Assembly (NCBI RefSeq): GCF_024626525.1
Contig: NZ_JANJGU010000002.1
Span: forward strand, 434,001 to 498,000
Length of the DNA stretch: 64,000 bases
Direction of reading: 5' to 3'
Source: Lederbergia panacisoli
Lineage (GTDB): Bacteria; Bacillota; Bacilli; Bacillales; Bacillaceae_C
A program made the position numbers and the translations under genes. The notes under the pieces are model-generated. The model was not told the DNA's origin, made no database searches, and was given only the letters and a program-made list of their open reading frames with translations. This document shows positions 26,242 through 35,084 of this stretch, in pieces (position 1 is the first letter of the stretch; each line of letters opens with the position of its first letter).

Positions 26242-26333
26242 TTTACTGGCCGTCCTTTGCGATTTACTGGCCGTCACCGTATGTTTACGGGCCATTCCTC
26301 ACGATTTACTGGCCGTCGCACTATTTTACTCGT
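26242..26333. repeat. Four and a half copies of a 21-bp repeat
   Basis: Units start at 26242, 26263, 26284 and 26305, each with the core TTTACTGGCCGTC (third copy TTTACGGGCCATT) followed by eight variable bases; a fifth, broken copy begins at 26326. The period is exactly 21 bp. The same core and period occur at 1787-1828. Confidence 0.75.
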
Positions 26334-26393
26334 ATACTTTGCCCTTAGATGATACATATTAATTTTTAGTTTAACATAAAGGAGTAATTTCAA

Positions 26394-26534
26394 ATGAAAA
26401 ACCCCAAAAAGCAAGATAAAAATCGAAATGACAGTAACAGAAATGAGTTCCAACAATCGGTAGATGATTACTTTGATCAAGATAGCGGGAAACCAGTACC
26501 CCAACCAAAAGATTACGAAGAAATTGATTATTAA
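26394..26534 (+). CDS. Small acidic hydrophilic protein
   Basis: A 46-residue protein, MKNPKKQDKNRNDSNRNEF followed by an acidic tail with VDDYFDQD and PKDYEEIDY. AAAGGAG lies nine bases before the ATG. Composition (Lys/Asn/Asp-rich, no hydrophobic core) suggests a disordered protein, comparable to small spore-associated proteins of Bacillus, but no family is recognised. It is squeezed between a repeat block and the stop of a convergent gene. Confidence 0.6.
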   Translation: MKNPKKQDKNRNDSNRNEFQQSVDDYFDQDSGKPVPQPKDYEEIDY

Positions 26535-26543
26535 TAAAAATGT

Positions 26544-27146
26544 TTACGGAAGAGTCCCGTCCACAATTGCCCCTTCTTTAATATATCTTATAATTTTTCG
26601 AGACTCTTCCGTGACTCTCTTCCTCCCATGAACATTCAAAAACCAATTTTCCTTTTTGGTACTTTGATCTTCTGCCGGACAAAGGGAGAATTCAATCCAA
26701 CTTGGCATATACGTTTTTAAGGTCAAGTGAGTTCTTTGCATATGGTAACTTGCTGTTACGATCAATAACCTTTTTACTTTGTGCAAATCAAAAAATCGAT
26801 CTAACACTAATAATGATGCCAGTATATTTTCCTTCGTATTCGTTGATAGTGTTTCAACTAATATATCTGTTTCAGGAATACCCAACTCTATTGCCTTATT
26901 TTTTAATACAATAGCTTCCGGTAAAGAATTACCATTCCAGGCTACTCCACCTGAAAATAATATTTTATTAGCCCTGCCTTCATGATATAACTGTAAAGCT
27001 TTTGGCAAGCGATATTGTACAGCTTTACTGCTCCCAAAAACCATAATGCAATCCCCTTTTAGAAGGTCGTCGTTTATATCACTGTATAGGAGTTTGGTCA
27101 TTAGTTCATCTGTTAGATCCTCGGATCTCAATTCAGAAATGTTCAT
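26544..27146 (-). CDS. YdcF/ElyC (DUF218) family protein
   Basis: A 200-residue protein with the DUF218 fold: CIMVFGSSKAVQYRLPKALQL, KILFSGGVAWNG, the ETLSTNTKENILAS motif and LLIVTASYHMQRT. Relatives include ElyC and SanA, which are linked to envelope polysaccharide metabolism, and YdcF, which binds AdoMet. There is no signal peptide or membrane span here, so this is the soluble form. The ATG at 27144-27146 follows GGAGGG. The substrate is unknown. Confidence 0.85.
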   Translation of the reverse strand: MNISELRSEDLTDELMTKLLYSDINDDLLKGDCIMVFGSSKAVQYRLPKALQLYHEGRANKILFSGGVAWNGNSLPEAIVLKNKAIELGIPETDILVETLSTNTKENILASLLVLDRFFDLHKVKRLLIVTASYHMQRTHLTLKTYMPSWIEFSLCPAEDQSTKKENWFLNVHGRKRVTEESRKIIRYIKEGAIVDGTLP

Positions 27147-27184
27147 TCTCAATTCCCTCCACCACATCAAGAAACCAATTTTCG

Positions 27185-27619
27185 TTATAAATCTTTTTCA
27201 AGAATAATTTTCATTTCGCCGTTTTTATCAGTATATGTATCCATAACATTAAATCCATTTTTTATGTTTAAAATAAGCATATGCCTCCATTTGTTTTTTG
27301 TTTTTGTTTGTACAACCTTATAGCCTAGTTCTCTCAGATATTGGTGTTGCTTCTCCATTAATTTAGTAGCTATTCCTACATTTCTATAATTTACATCCAC
27401 ACCACCAAGCCAGCTATAAAATTTCTCATGCGAAAGCTCGTATCCAATTTTGTATCCCACGACTTTCGAATCTTCGAAGGCAACTTGTATAAGGGGTTTT
27501 GATTTATTTTTTATTTTTCTAACCAATGCTGAAGAATCGTGAAAAATCTCTTCATGCATCTGCAAAATTCCAGCCATCACTTCTTTGTCAGGAATTTGTG
27601 TATAAAATGAAAAGTTCAT
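27185..27619 (-). CDS. GNAT family N-acetyltransferase
   Basis: A 144-residue GNAT protein with WLGGVDVNYRNVGIATKLMEKQ as the acetyl-CoA loop (RNVGIAT in place of the usual RGxGxG) and KTKNKWRHMLILNIKNGFNV as the C-terminal motif. The substrate is unknown. AAAGGAAG precedes the ATG at 27617-27619. A strong hairpin followed by a T run lies only 33 bp upstream, so expression may depend on a promoter between them or on readthrough. Confidence 0.82.
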   Translation of the reverse strand: MNFSFYTQIPDKEVMAGILQMHEEIFHDSSALVRKIKNKSKPLIQVAFEDSKVVGYKIGYELSHEKFYSWLGGVDVNYRNVGIATKLMEKQHQYLRELGYKVVQTKTKNKWRHMLILNIKNGFNVMDTYTDKNGEMKIILEKDL

Positions 27620-27651
27620 AAGGATCTTCCTTTCAAACGTAATGAAATATG

Positions 27652-27697
27652 AAAAAATCAAGTGAGTTCGTATGATACTTTGAATCTCACTTGATTT
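27652..27697 (-). terminator. Strong terminator upstream of the GNAT gene
   Basis: A perfect 12-bp stem (AAATCAAGTGAG at 27655-27666 with CTCACTTGATTT at 27686-27697) is followed on the minus strand by TTTTTTC. It would end transcripts coming from the repeat array side, or act as an attenuator of the following GNAT gene. Confidence 0.8.
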
Positions 27698-27810
27698 AAA
27701 TATAGGATAGAAAAAATAATGTGCAGATTAAACTGAGACAAGTATGAGAAGAATTTTATTATACTTAAGCATGGTACTTTTGCCCAATTTAGGTTTTACA
27801 TAAATTTCTT

Positions 27811-28626
27811 TGAGAATTAACATGGAACTATTGAGTAACTTCATTTTCCGATCATTTTACTCGAGAATTAACATCGAATTACCGAGTAACTTCATTTTCC
27901 GATCAATTGTATCGAGAATTAATACAGAATTATCGAGTAACTTCATTTTCCGATCATTTTAATCGAGAATTAAAGCCGAATTATCGAATATCTTCACTTT
28001 CCAACCTTTTTAATCGAGAATTAAAGCTGAATTATCGAATAACTTCACTTTCCAAACATTTTAATCGAGAATTAAAGTATAATTATCGAATAACTTCACT
28101 TTCCAACCTTTTTAATCGAGAATTAAAGCTGAATTATCGAATAACTTCACTTTCCAAACATTTTAATCGAGAATTAAAGCCGAATTATCGAATAACTTCA
28201 CTTTCCAACCTTTTTAATCGAGAATTAAAGCATAATTATCGAATAACTTCACTTTCCAACCTTTTTAATCGAGAATTAAAGCATAATTATCGAATAACTT
28301 CACTTTCCAACCTTTTTAATCGAGAATTAAAGCCGAATTATCGAATAACTTCACTTTCCAACCTTTTTAATCGAGAATTAAAGCTGAATTATCGAATAAC
28401 TTCACTTTCCAACCTTTTTAATCGAGAATTAAAGCCGAATTATCGAATAACTTCACTTTCCAACCTTTTTAATCGAGAATTAAACCCGAATTACCGACCA
28501 ACTTCATTTTCCAATCATTTTAATCGAGAATTAAAGCATAATTATCGAATAACTTTACTTTCCAACCATTTTAATCGAGAATTAACACGAAATTGTCGAG
28601 CAAATCCATTTTTCAATGCTAAACAT
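27811..28626. repeat. Tandem array of sixteen 51-bp units
   Basis: Units start at 27811 and then every 51 bp to 28576 with no indels. The core is CGAGAATTAAAGCCGAATTA, then TCGAATAACTTCACTTTCCA and ACCTTTTTAAT. The first three and last three units are more diverged than the middle ten, as expected for arrays that grow by unequal exchange. CGAGAATT and AATTATCG within each unit can form a small hairpin. Because 51 is a multiple of three, one frame stays open for 240 codons, but it lacks a ribosome site and a proper start, so it is not called a gene. Confidence 0.95.
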
Positions 28627-28671
28627 TAAATAAATCATTGTTCGGCACGCACGAAAAATATATTTATGTAT

Positions 28672-29040
28672 TTAATATCTCTTCCTCGTCCTTTTAATTT
28701 CCTCAAGTTTTGAATATAGCTCCGTTTCGAGATCAAACTCAAAATAATTAGCAAGCTTCAATATATAAGCAAGACAATCTGCAAGCTCTTTACCTAGGTT
28801 TTCTCTAATCGATTCTTTTGCCATTTCCATCGCTTCCACATCATTGTAGCCTTCAGATAAATAGTTCTCTGATAGATCAAACATACTCCTAAATTCTTCA
28901 GCCACCTCTGCTACTTCAGTCGTCAACAACATATGTATGAAAAGCAGAAAATTTTGATTTGCTTGGAAGCTGTTTTCATCAAATCGATTATAACCCATTT
29001 CTTTTTCAAAGCTGCGATAATAATTTTGTAGTTTTTCCAT
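28672..29040 (-). CDS. MazG-like nucleotide pyrophosphohydrolase
   Basis: A 122-residue all-helical protein. LLTTEVAEVAEEFRSM gives the EExxE-type metal motif, and GKELADCLAYILKLANYF gives the second acidic pair, the layout of the MazG/all-alpha NTP pyrophosphatase superfamily. Such enzymes hydrolyse (d)NTPs to monophosphates to clear non-canonical nucleotides. A GGGGAG site precedes the ATG. It follows a GNAT gene by 21 bp on the same strand. No terminator separates it from the 51-bp repeat array. Confidence 0.8.
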   Translation of the reverse strand: MEKLQNYYRSFEKEMGYNRFDENSFQANQNFLLFIHMLLTTEVAEVAEEFRSMFDLSENYLSEGYNDVEAMEMAKESIRENLGKELADCLAYILKLANYFEFDLETELYSKLEEIKRTRKRY

Positions 29041-29061
29041 TTTGGCTCCCCTTCTTTAATC

Positions 29062-29487
29062 CTATACATTTTTTAAAAATACATAGCTGACCTTATCGTA
29101 GGCCATTTTTTCTTCGTAAAAGCGGTGTGCATCCACACGTTGTAACCCAGATGATAAAGCGACTTTTTCATAGCCTTTTGCTTTTGCCCATTCGTGAACA
29201 TATGATAATAGTTTCCTGCCATACCCCTTTGACCGTACGTTAGGATCCGTTACTAAATCACACACGCATATGTAATGGCCATAATACAACGTTATCATCG
29301 GCATAAATCCTACCACCGCAACAATATCTCCATTGAGATCAAAATGGGCTATTAATTTATAATCCTCTTTTTCTCGCGCTTCAAGAATAAGTCTTAAATA
29401 GGACTCTTCATCCAGATGGGCTCTTAAATGCTTCATTATCTCAAATCCAGCCAATATTTCATCTTTGCTGATTAATTCTTTAATCAA
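29062..29487 (-). CDS. GNAT family N-acetyltransferase
   Basis: A 141-residue GNAT protein. DLVTDPNVRSKGYGRKLLSY is the acetyl-CoA loop, and SGLQRVDAHRFYEEKMAYDK the C-terminal motif; the pattern is like RimI/PhnO-type amine acetyltransferases. A TTG start is used, eight bases after GGAGATG. Probably co-transcribed with the MazG-like gene 21 bp downstream. The substrate is unknown. Confidence 0.83.
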   Translation of the reverse strand: MIKELISKDEILAGFEIMKHLRAHLDEESYLRLILEAREKEDYKLIAHFDLNGDIVAVVGFMPMITLYYGHYICVCDLVTDPNVRSKGYGRKLLSYVHEWAKAKGYEKVALSSGLQRVDAHRFYEEKMAYDKVSYVFLKNV

Positions 29488-29587
29488 GATATCATCTCCA
29501 TCTCAAAAAGTCTTTGACACAACCCTGTTAATATTTGTATATTTTAGATACTACTTTATCTTTAAACGTAAAGGAAGGTGTTTTTTT

Positions 29588-29731
29588 ATGTGGGACTGGA
29601 TTCTCTACCTTTCTATTCCTTTTATTGCATTTGCTGTCATCGAAGAATTAATTTATTTAATTGTTAATCTAAGTGTTTTTGGCTCTAAAAGAAAACGTAA
29701 AAAATTAAATAGTACTGAAATTAGTAAATAA
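29588..29731 (+). CDS. Small single-span membrane protein
   Basis: A 47-residue protein, MWDWILYLSIPFIAFAVIEE and then one more hydrophobic stretch ending in the basic tail GSKRKRKKLN. AAGGAAGGTG precedes the ATG at 29588, with a T-rich spacer. It lies 83 bp upstream of the MFS exporter on the same strand and may be co-transcribed. No family is recognised. Confidence 0.6.
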   Translation: MWDWILYLSIPFIAFAVIEELIYLIVNLSVFGSKRKRKKLNSTEISK

Positions 29732-29814
29732 GATTTATAGCTTTTATTTTATCAATATCTTTTTTTGTATTGCAACAGTGCTTTCATAAAAGAAATGATC
29801 GAAAGGGGTTAATA

Positions 29815-31320
29815 ATGGTAGTTAAGGATAATAAGCTAGGTTTTGTCGTCACTGGACTATTACTGGCAATATTGATGTCTGCCATGGATAATACAATCGT
29901 TGCAACCTCCATGGGTACGATAGTCGCTGATCTTGGTGGATTCGATAAGTTTGTATGGGTGACTTCAGCCTATTTGGTAACAGTCATGGCAGGGACGCCG
30001 ATATTCGGGAAATTGTCCGATATGTATGGTCGCAAACGATTTTTTATTTTTGGATTGGTTGTTTTTTTATTTGGTTCCATACTCTGTGGAACAGCAAATA
30101 CGATTACACAGCTCAGTATTTACCGTGCTATCCAAGGCGTAGGCGGAGGTGCGTTAATGCCAATTGCCTTCACCATAGTCTTTGATATTTTCCCACCTGA
30201 AAAACGTGGTAAAATGACCGGTCTGTTTGGCGCTGTTTTTGGGACATCAAGCCTTTTCGGTCCACTCCTTGGTGCTTATATTTCAGAATATGTTGGTTGG
30301 CATTGGGTGTTTTTTATCAATGTACCGATTGGAATTATCTCATTTTCATTAATATCATTCTTTTATAAGGAATCACTTCAACATAAGTCTCAGAAAATTG
30401 ATTGGTGGGGAGCATTTACTCTCGTGGGGGCTGTGATTTGTTTAATGTTCGGCCTTGAACTTGGGGGCAATCAGTATGCTTGGGATTCCTGGATCATCAT
30501 TGGATTGTTTAGCCTCTTTTCAGCATTCTTTATTATTTTCCTTTTTGTTGAAACAAAAGCATCGGAACCCATTATCTCGTTTCAAATGTTTAAGACACGC
30601 CTTTTTGCCACAAGTAATGCGATAGGATTTTTTTATGGGGCCACCTTTATTATCGCAACGATTTATATTCCTATCTATATTCAAGGTGTATTCGGTGGCA
30701 CCGCTACGAATTCCGGTCTTATTTTAACACCAATGATGCTTGGATCGGTCTTCGGAAGCCAATTAGGCGGGATAATGACGACGAAAACAAGTTATCGCAA
30801 TATCATGATTTTTTCAGGTGTCTTTTTTGTTACAGGTGTTTTATTATTGAGTACACTTTCTCCTGACACTTCCCGATTGATCGTGACCCTCTTTATGATC
30901 ATAACCGGTTTTGGAGTTGGATTTTCATTCTCAACTTTAAGTATGTCTGCCATTCATAACTTTGATATGAGAAAACGTGGTGCAGCAACATCATCCATTA
31001 CATTCTTCCGTTCCCTCGGTATGACATTAGGGATAACCATTTATGGAATCATTCAAAGAAATTTATTCGCAAACAAATTATCTAAAGAGTTTGAAGGAAT
31101 GGCTAATGGAAATGGATTTGGCAATTCGAGGGAACTTTTATCTCCTGAGGCACGGAAAGAAATACCTGCACCTGTTTTGGAAAAAATTACGGATGCATTA
31201 TCTACTTCAATTGCCCATACGTTTATGTGGGCGATTATACCTGCATTGTTAGCAGTTGTCTTTATTTTATTCATGAGCAAGGAACGAATTCATATTCCTG
31301 TCAAAAAAGCAAATTCTTGA
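29815..31320 (+). CDS. MFS multidrug exporter of the DHA2 (EmrB/QacA) family
   Basis: A 501-residue protein with about fourteen transmembrane helices. Motif D1-like LAILMSAMDNTIVATSMGTI lies in helix 1, motif A GKLSDMYGRKRFF in the loop 2-3, and motif C GAVFGTSSLFGPLLGAYI in helix 5, the set that marks drug:proton antiporters of the 14-helix type. The ATG at 29815 follows GAAAGGGG. It exports lipophilic or cationic compounds; the actual spectrum is unknown. No MarR or TetR regulator is adjacent. A strong terminator follows. Confidence 0.9.
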   Translation: MVVKDNKLGFVVTGLLLAILMSAMDNTIVATSMGTIVADLGGFDKFVWVTSAYLVTVMAGTPIFGKLSDMYGRKRFFIFGLVVFLFGSILCGTANTITQLSIYRAIQGVGGGALMPIAFTIVFDIFPPEKRGKMTGLFGAVFGTSSLFGPLLGAYISEYVGWHWVFFINVPIGIISFSLISFFYKESLQHKSQKIDWWGAFTLVGAVICLMFGLELGGNQYAWDSWIIIGLFSLFSAFFIIFLFVETKASEPIISFQMFKTRLFATSNAIGFFYGATFIIATIYIPIYIQGVFGGTATNSGLILTPMMLGSVFGSQLGGIMTTKTSYRNIMIFSGVFFVTGVLLLSTLSPDTSRLIVTLFMIITGFGVGFSFSTLSMSAIHNFDMRKRGAATSSITFFRSLGMTLGITIYGIIQRNLFANKLSKEFEGMANGNGFGNSRELLSPEARKEIPAPVLEKITDALSTSIAHTFMWAIIPALLAVVFILFMSKERIHIPVKKANS

Positions 31321-31353
31321 AAGGAAGCTTAGTTTTAGTTTCCTTTCTTTTTT
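31319..31353 (+). terminator. Terminator of the MFS exporter gene
   Basis: GAAAGGAA (31319-31326) pairs with TTCCTTTC (31340-31347), followed by six T. The stem begins inside the stop codon. Confidence 0.8.
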
Positions 31354-31449
31354 GGCTAATTTCTGAACAAAATCATGGATACCCCAATAACTTAAATCAT
31401 TAGTATATAATGGAGGCAGGATTGTTATGTAGGAGGTTTATTGAATACG

Positions 31450-32022
31450 ATGAAAAAGTTTTTAATCGTTTTATTATTCTCTGTTTTACTTGCTTTAAGT
31501 GCTTGTTCATCTGCGCCAAAAAGCGGTACTCCGATAAAGGATTTTAATTATACAGATCAAAACGGTAATCCTCTTGGCCTTGAAGATTTAAAAGGAAAAG
31601 TATGGGTGGCGGATTTCGTATTTACAAACTGTACAACTGTTTGCCCGCCAATGACAGCAAATATGAGTCAGCTGCAACAGGAAGTTAATGATGCTGGCCT
31701 AAAAGATGTTCACTTTGTTTCGTTTAGTATCGATCCTGAAATTGATACACCAGAGGCTTTAAAAAAATATGGCGAAGCTTTCGATGCCGATTTTTCCACC
31801 TGGCACTTTTTGACTGGATATTCTCAAAAGGAAATTGAAGACTACGGTCCAAAAAATTTCAAAACAATTATTAAGAAGCCACAAAATGATGACCAAGTCA
31901 TACATGGTGTGAGATTTTATCTATTAAATAAAAAAGGTGAAATTATCTCGGATTATCCTGGAAATGAGGATGTGCCTTTTAATCAAATCGTAAAGGATAT
32001 AAAATCGGCAAATAAACAGTAA
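31450..32022 (+). CDS. SCO1/SenC family lipoprotein
   Basis: A protein of about 190 residues. The signal peptide ends in the lipobox LSAC (Cys19). The thioredoxin-like domain has the copper-binding FTNCTTVCPP (Cys61 and Cys65) and a conserved His in VIHGVRFYLL. SCO proteins deliver copper to the CuA centre of cytochrome c oxidase on the outer face of the membrane. An in-frame TTG at 31441 lies closer to AGGAGG (four-base spacing) and could also start; the ATG at 31450 is preferred by codon type. It resembles B. subtilis YpmQ. No oxidase genes are adjacent. Confidence 0.9.
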   Translation: MKKFLIVLLFSVLLALSACSSAPKSGTPIKDFNYTDQNGNPLGLEDLKGKVWVADFVFTNCTTVCPPMTANMSQLQQEVNDAGLKDVHFVSFSIDPEIDTPEALKKYGEAFDADFSTWHFLTGYSQKEIEDYGPKNFKTIIKKPQNDDQVIHGVRFYLLNKKGEIISDYPGNEDVPFNQIVKDIKSANKQ

Positions 32023-32025
32023 TAC

Positions 32026-32067
32026 ATAAAAAACAGACAGGAATTCACCATCCTGCCTGTTTTTTTA
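32026..32067. terminator. Bidirectional terminator between the SCO gene and yhgE
   Basis: AACAGACAGGA (32032-32042) pairs with TCCTGCCTGTT (32051-32061) with one mismatch, flanked by A tract on the left and T tract on the right, so it serves both convergent genes. Confidence 0.85.
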
Positions 32068-34308
32068 TTATGCATGACTATTTAAAATCGAAAACTGTCT
32101 TTTAAATTTATATCGAAAGAAACCAAGTGTCATGATCATACAGCTGATAATAAATAAACATAAGATTCCTAGATTACCCCACATAAAGCTAATATCACCG
32201 CTCGAAATAACCGCTTTATAAGCTTGAACAGAATAGGTCATCGGCAAAAATGCATTAAACGGCTGCAGTTGCTGCGGAATCAGTTCAAGTGGGAATGTTC
32301 CAGCACTTGTTGTTAGTTGCAATATGAGAATAATGATTGCGATAAATCTACCAGGATCTCCAAGCAATGTCACTAAAAATTGAATTAGTGCTATAAATGT
32401 TAGGCTTGCAACGATTGTTGTCAAAATAAAGAGCGGTACACTTTCCACTTCTATTTTAAGTCCAAATAACATGATGGCATCGGCCAATAACGATTGGATA
32501 ACTCCTACAATTGCGATTACCCCAAATTTTCCAATGAACCAATGATAGGCATTTTTCGGAAATTGCGCTGGCTCTCTTAGCGGGAAAACAATTGATATTA
32601 ATAATGCTCCAACAAAAAGTCCTAATGATAAAAAGTATGGTGCAAATCCCGTTCCATAGTTTGGCACTTTATTAAGCACCGTTTTATCAACTGTAATCGG
32701 CTCACCCATCATATCGTAGGTTTCATCATTCGCCTGAATTTCATTTACTTGATCACTGGCATCTCCAAGCTTATCCTTCATTTCAGCAGATCCATTCTCA
32801 AGTTTTTTCATACCATTTACAAGATCTTTAGAGCCACTTGCTAATTTATTGCTTCCGTCACTGAGTTTTGTTGAACCCGAAGCTAGTTCCTTCATTCCAC
32901 CATTTAAAGTATTAGCCCCATTTGAAAGCTTATTAGCTCCATTGCTAACTTCTGTTAACTTTTCGTCAAATAAGGACATTCCACTTAGTAATTGATTTTG
33001 ACCATCTTCTAGTGTTTGAATTCCTTTTACAAGGTCTCCTGACCCCAAAGAAAGTGAATCCATCCCAGCTTTTAATTTTTTTTGACCTTCTGTTAATTCA
33101 TCTAATTTTTCAGCCAGTGTACTGGCACCTTCGTGAAATTCCTTTGCAGATGAATGCAAAGTCCCAGTTCCTTTTTCAACCGCTGCACTTCCAGCCTCAA
33201 GTTTTGCTATACCTTCTTCAAGATTAGCTTTTAATTGGCTTCCAATTTGTTGCTTTATTTCATCAGGTAAAGGTAGTTCCGCTAACTGAGCATCAATATT
33301 TGCCAGTTGATTTTTCATTTGTTTTATACCTGAATGTAGTTCACTTGCTCCTTTTTCAACTTGGCCGGCACCTGTCTGAAATTCGTCTAATTTATTCGCC
33401 AAAAAAGCTGTCTTATCTTGGATTTGCGTTGTACCAGATACGACGTCCTCCATCGCTTTATCCACTTTTTTTATTCCTTCATCCAACGTATTGGCTCCGC
33501 TCGATAAGGCCTGTGCACCTTTATTTGCGGAAGCCGCCCCGTCTACAAGCTTGCCATGCCCCTCCTTCAATTGTGTAATTCCATTAGCTAGATTCGCTGT
33601 TCCTTCTGCTATTTCACCGGTGCCAGATTGTACTTTAGAAACACCAGTGTTAAACTCAATCGATTTTTCTGCTAATTCATCTAAACCTTTTTTCAAAGTA
33701 ATCGAACCATTATTTAGTTTACTAGCCCCATCATATAAGTCTTTAGCTCCATTACTGGCTTGCTCGAATCCAGCACCCATGTCTTTCATTTTATTAAACA
33801 TTGTCTCTGAGTAAGTCGCTACAACTTCCTTTGAAACCGCAGATTTAATTTCTTTAACTGCTGTTTCTCCAATTTGTGAAGACAAAAAGTTATAACTTTC
33901 ATTTGGAATATATTTTAATTCCAGCTTTTTAGGGTGCTCATCCAAAAGTGTTGTTGCATTTTCTGAAAAATGTTCTGGGATTTCTATTAGCATGTAATAT
34001 TTTCGATTTTCAAGTTCCTTAATGCCTTTATCACTATCAACGATTTTAAAATCAAAATCATTGCCTTCCTCCAATTTTTTAACTAAATCATTACCCAAAT
34101 GCAATTCCTTATCCTCAAAAACCGCTCCCTCGTCGTTGTTCACAATTCCTACTGGCAAATCTTTTAATCGATCATACGGATCCCAAAAAGCCCATAAAAA
34201 CATTCCACTATATAAAATTGGTACGAGCATTATAGCAATCAGCGGAATTAGAAGTTTTTTATTTTTAAATATTTGTTTTACTTCAGCAGTAAATAGTGTG
34301 TTTTTCAT
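32068..34308 (-). CDS. yhgE: YhgE/Pip family membrane protein
   Basis: A 746-residue membrane protein. One transmembrane helix lies near residues 18-40 (KLLIPLIAIMLVPILYSG), followed by an extracellular domain and a long repetitive helical region (about 180-530) made of units such as GANKLSNGANTLNGG and SGSTKLSDGSNKLASG, then five or six transmembrane helices (about 555-735). This is the layout of the YhgE/Pip family related to ABC-2 permeases and to phage infection protein. Its role is unknown; export of an unidentified compound or phage adsorption are suggested for relatives. It follows a TetR gene (yhgD) on the same strand. Confidence 0.9.
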   Translation of the reverse strand: MKNTLFTAEVKQIFKNKKLLIPLIAIMLVPILYSGMFLWAFWDPYDRLKDLPVGIVNNDEGAVFEDKELHLGNDLVKKLEEGNDFDFKIVDSDKGIKELENRKYYMLIEIPEHFSENATTLLDEHPKKLELKYIPNESYNFLSSQIGETAVKEIKSAVSKEVVATYSETMFNKMKDMGAGFEQASNGAKDLYDGASKLNNGSITLKKGLDELAEKSIEFNTGVSKVQSGTGEIAEGTANLANGITQLKEGHGKLVDGAASANKGAQALSSGANTLDEGIKKVDKAMEDVVSGTTQIQDKTAFLANKLDEFQTGAGQVEKGASELHSGIKQMKNQLANIDAQLAELPLPDEIKQQIGSQLKANLEEGIAKLEAGSAAVEKGTGTLHSSAKEFHEGASTLAEKLDELTEGQKKLKAGMDSLSLGSGDLVKGIQTLEDGQNQLLSGMSLFDEKLTEVSNGANKLSNGANTLNGGMKELASGSTKLSDGSNKLASGSKDLVNGMKKLENGSAEMKDKLGDASDQVNEIQANDETYDMMGEPITVDKTVLNKVPNYGTGFAPYFLSLGLFVGALLISIVFPLREPAQFPKNAYHWFIGKFGVIAIVGVIQSLLADAIMLFGLKIEVESVPLFILTTIVASLTFIALIQFLVTLLGDPGRFIAIIILILQLTTSAGTFPLELIPQQLQPFNAFLPMTYSVQAYKAVISSGDISFMWGNLGILCLFIISCMIMTLGFFRYKFKRQFSILNSHA

Positions 34309-34392
34309 TGTTGTTCCTTCCTCCCAAAAACGAATACAACGTTATGACTATTTTCCTCAAATGGTCACTCACATTCAAAAAAATTGGATTAT

Positions 34393-34965
34393 CTACATGG
34401 ACAATCCGGTGAATAAATAAAATTTGAAAAGCTCGGATATTTTATCTTTATCCAATGGTTCATGGTTTTTTTCCCAATCGAAAATGAGGGATATATACAT
34501 TTTCAGCATAATAAATGCGGTAATTTCTGGATCACATTGTTTGATTTCCCCTTTTTCAATCGCTTCTACCACTTTTTCTTTAATATAATTGACAATTGCT
34601 GCCTCAACTTTTTCAATCATTTCTTTTACAGCTGGTGTCCCTATTTCCCTTTCTTCTTGAAAGAGCTTAATCGTTAATTGATGTTGTTTTCTATACTCCA
34701 ATAATTCGTATATGGCGAGAGTTGCATTTTCATAAAATGATAATTCTTTTTGAATTGTTTTCTCTGCTGCTGCTTTCATTTCTTTAATTAAGGAATTGAT
34801 AATTTCACTAAGCAATTCTTCCTTATTACTAAAAAAAGTATAAATGGTTCCTTTTCCTACATTGGCAATTTTCGCTACTTGGTCCATTGTAGTTGCTTTA
34901 TAGCCAAACAAGGAAAATGATTTTGAAGCCGCATCAATAATAAGCCGCTTACGATCAACCGACAT
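34393..34965 (-). CDS. yhgD: TetR family regulator YhgD
   Basis: A 190-residue TetR repressor. The HTH is GYKATTMDQVAKIANVGKGTIYTFFSNKEEL split over residues about 20-50, with the typical variable helical ligand domain after it. It lies 84 bp upstream of yhgE on the same strand and probably controls yhgDE, as the pair is conserved in Bacillus. The GGGGAGGAG site precedes the ATG. The ligand is unknown. Confidence 0.88.
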   Translation of the reverse strand: MSVDRKRLIIDAASKSFSLFGYKATTMDQVAKIANVGKGTIYTFFSNKEELLSEIINSLIKEMKAAAEKTIQKELSFYENATLAIYELLEYRKQHQLTIKLFQEEREIGTPAVKEMIEKVEAAIVNYIKEKVVEAIEKGEIKQCDPEITAFIMLKMYISLIFDWEKNHEPLDKDKISELFKFYLFTGLSM

Positions 34966-35056
34966 GAAATATATCTCCTCCCCTTAAAATTGACTGAAAT
35001 ACAAATTTGGTCATTTAGTACTTTCATAATTTATCACAATCATTTTTTAAAAGCAA

Positions 35057-35082
35057 GAAAAAAACAGCTAAAATATTAGCTG
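35057..35082 (-). terminator. Terminator of hemEHY
   Basis: CAGCTAA and TTAGCTG pair around a 4-base loop (35065-35082), followed on the minus strand by eight T. Confidence 0.8.
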
Positions 35083-35084
35083 CT

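Noticed and set aside
26242-26333. CRISPR-like repeat-spacer pattern of the 21-bp units
   Set aside because: Cores of 13 bases with 8-base variable parts are far too short for CRISPR, and no cas genes are nearby.
27811-28626. CRISPR array
   Set aside because: Units are homogeneous along their full 51 bp, with no unique spacers, and no cas genes are present.
27907-28629. 240-codon frame through the 51-bp repeats, reading as NRELK..NYRITSLSN heptadecad repeats
   Set aside because: It begins at a TTG with no ribosome site, consists only of the repeat translated in one frame, and exists because 51 is divisible by three. I treat it as a by-product of the array.
33300-33814. Plus-strand frames of 92 and 107 codons opposite yhgE
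   Set aside because: They are shadows of the repetitive coding sequence of yhgE and have no ribosome sites.
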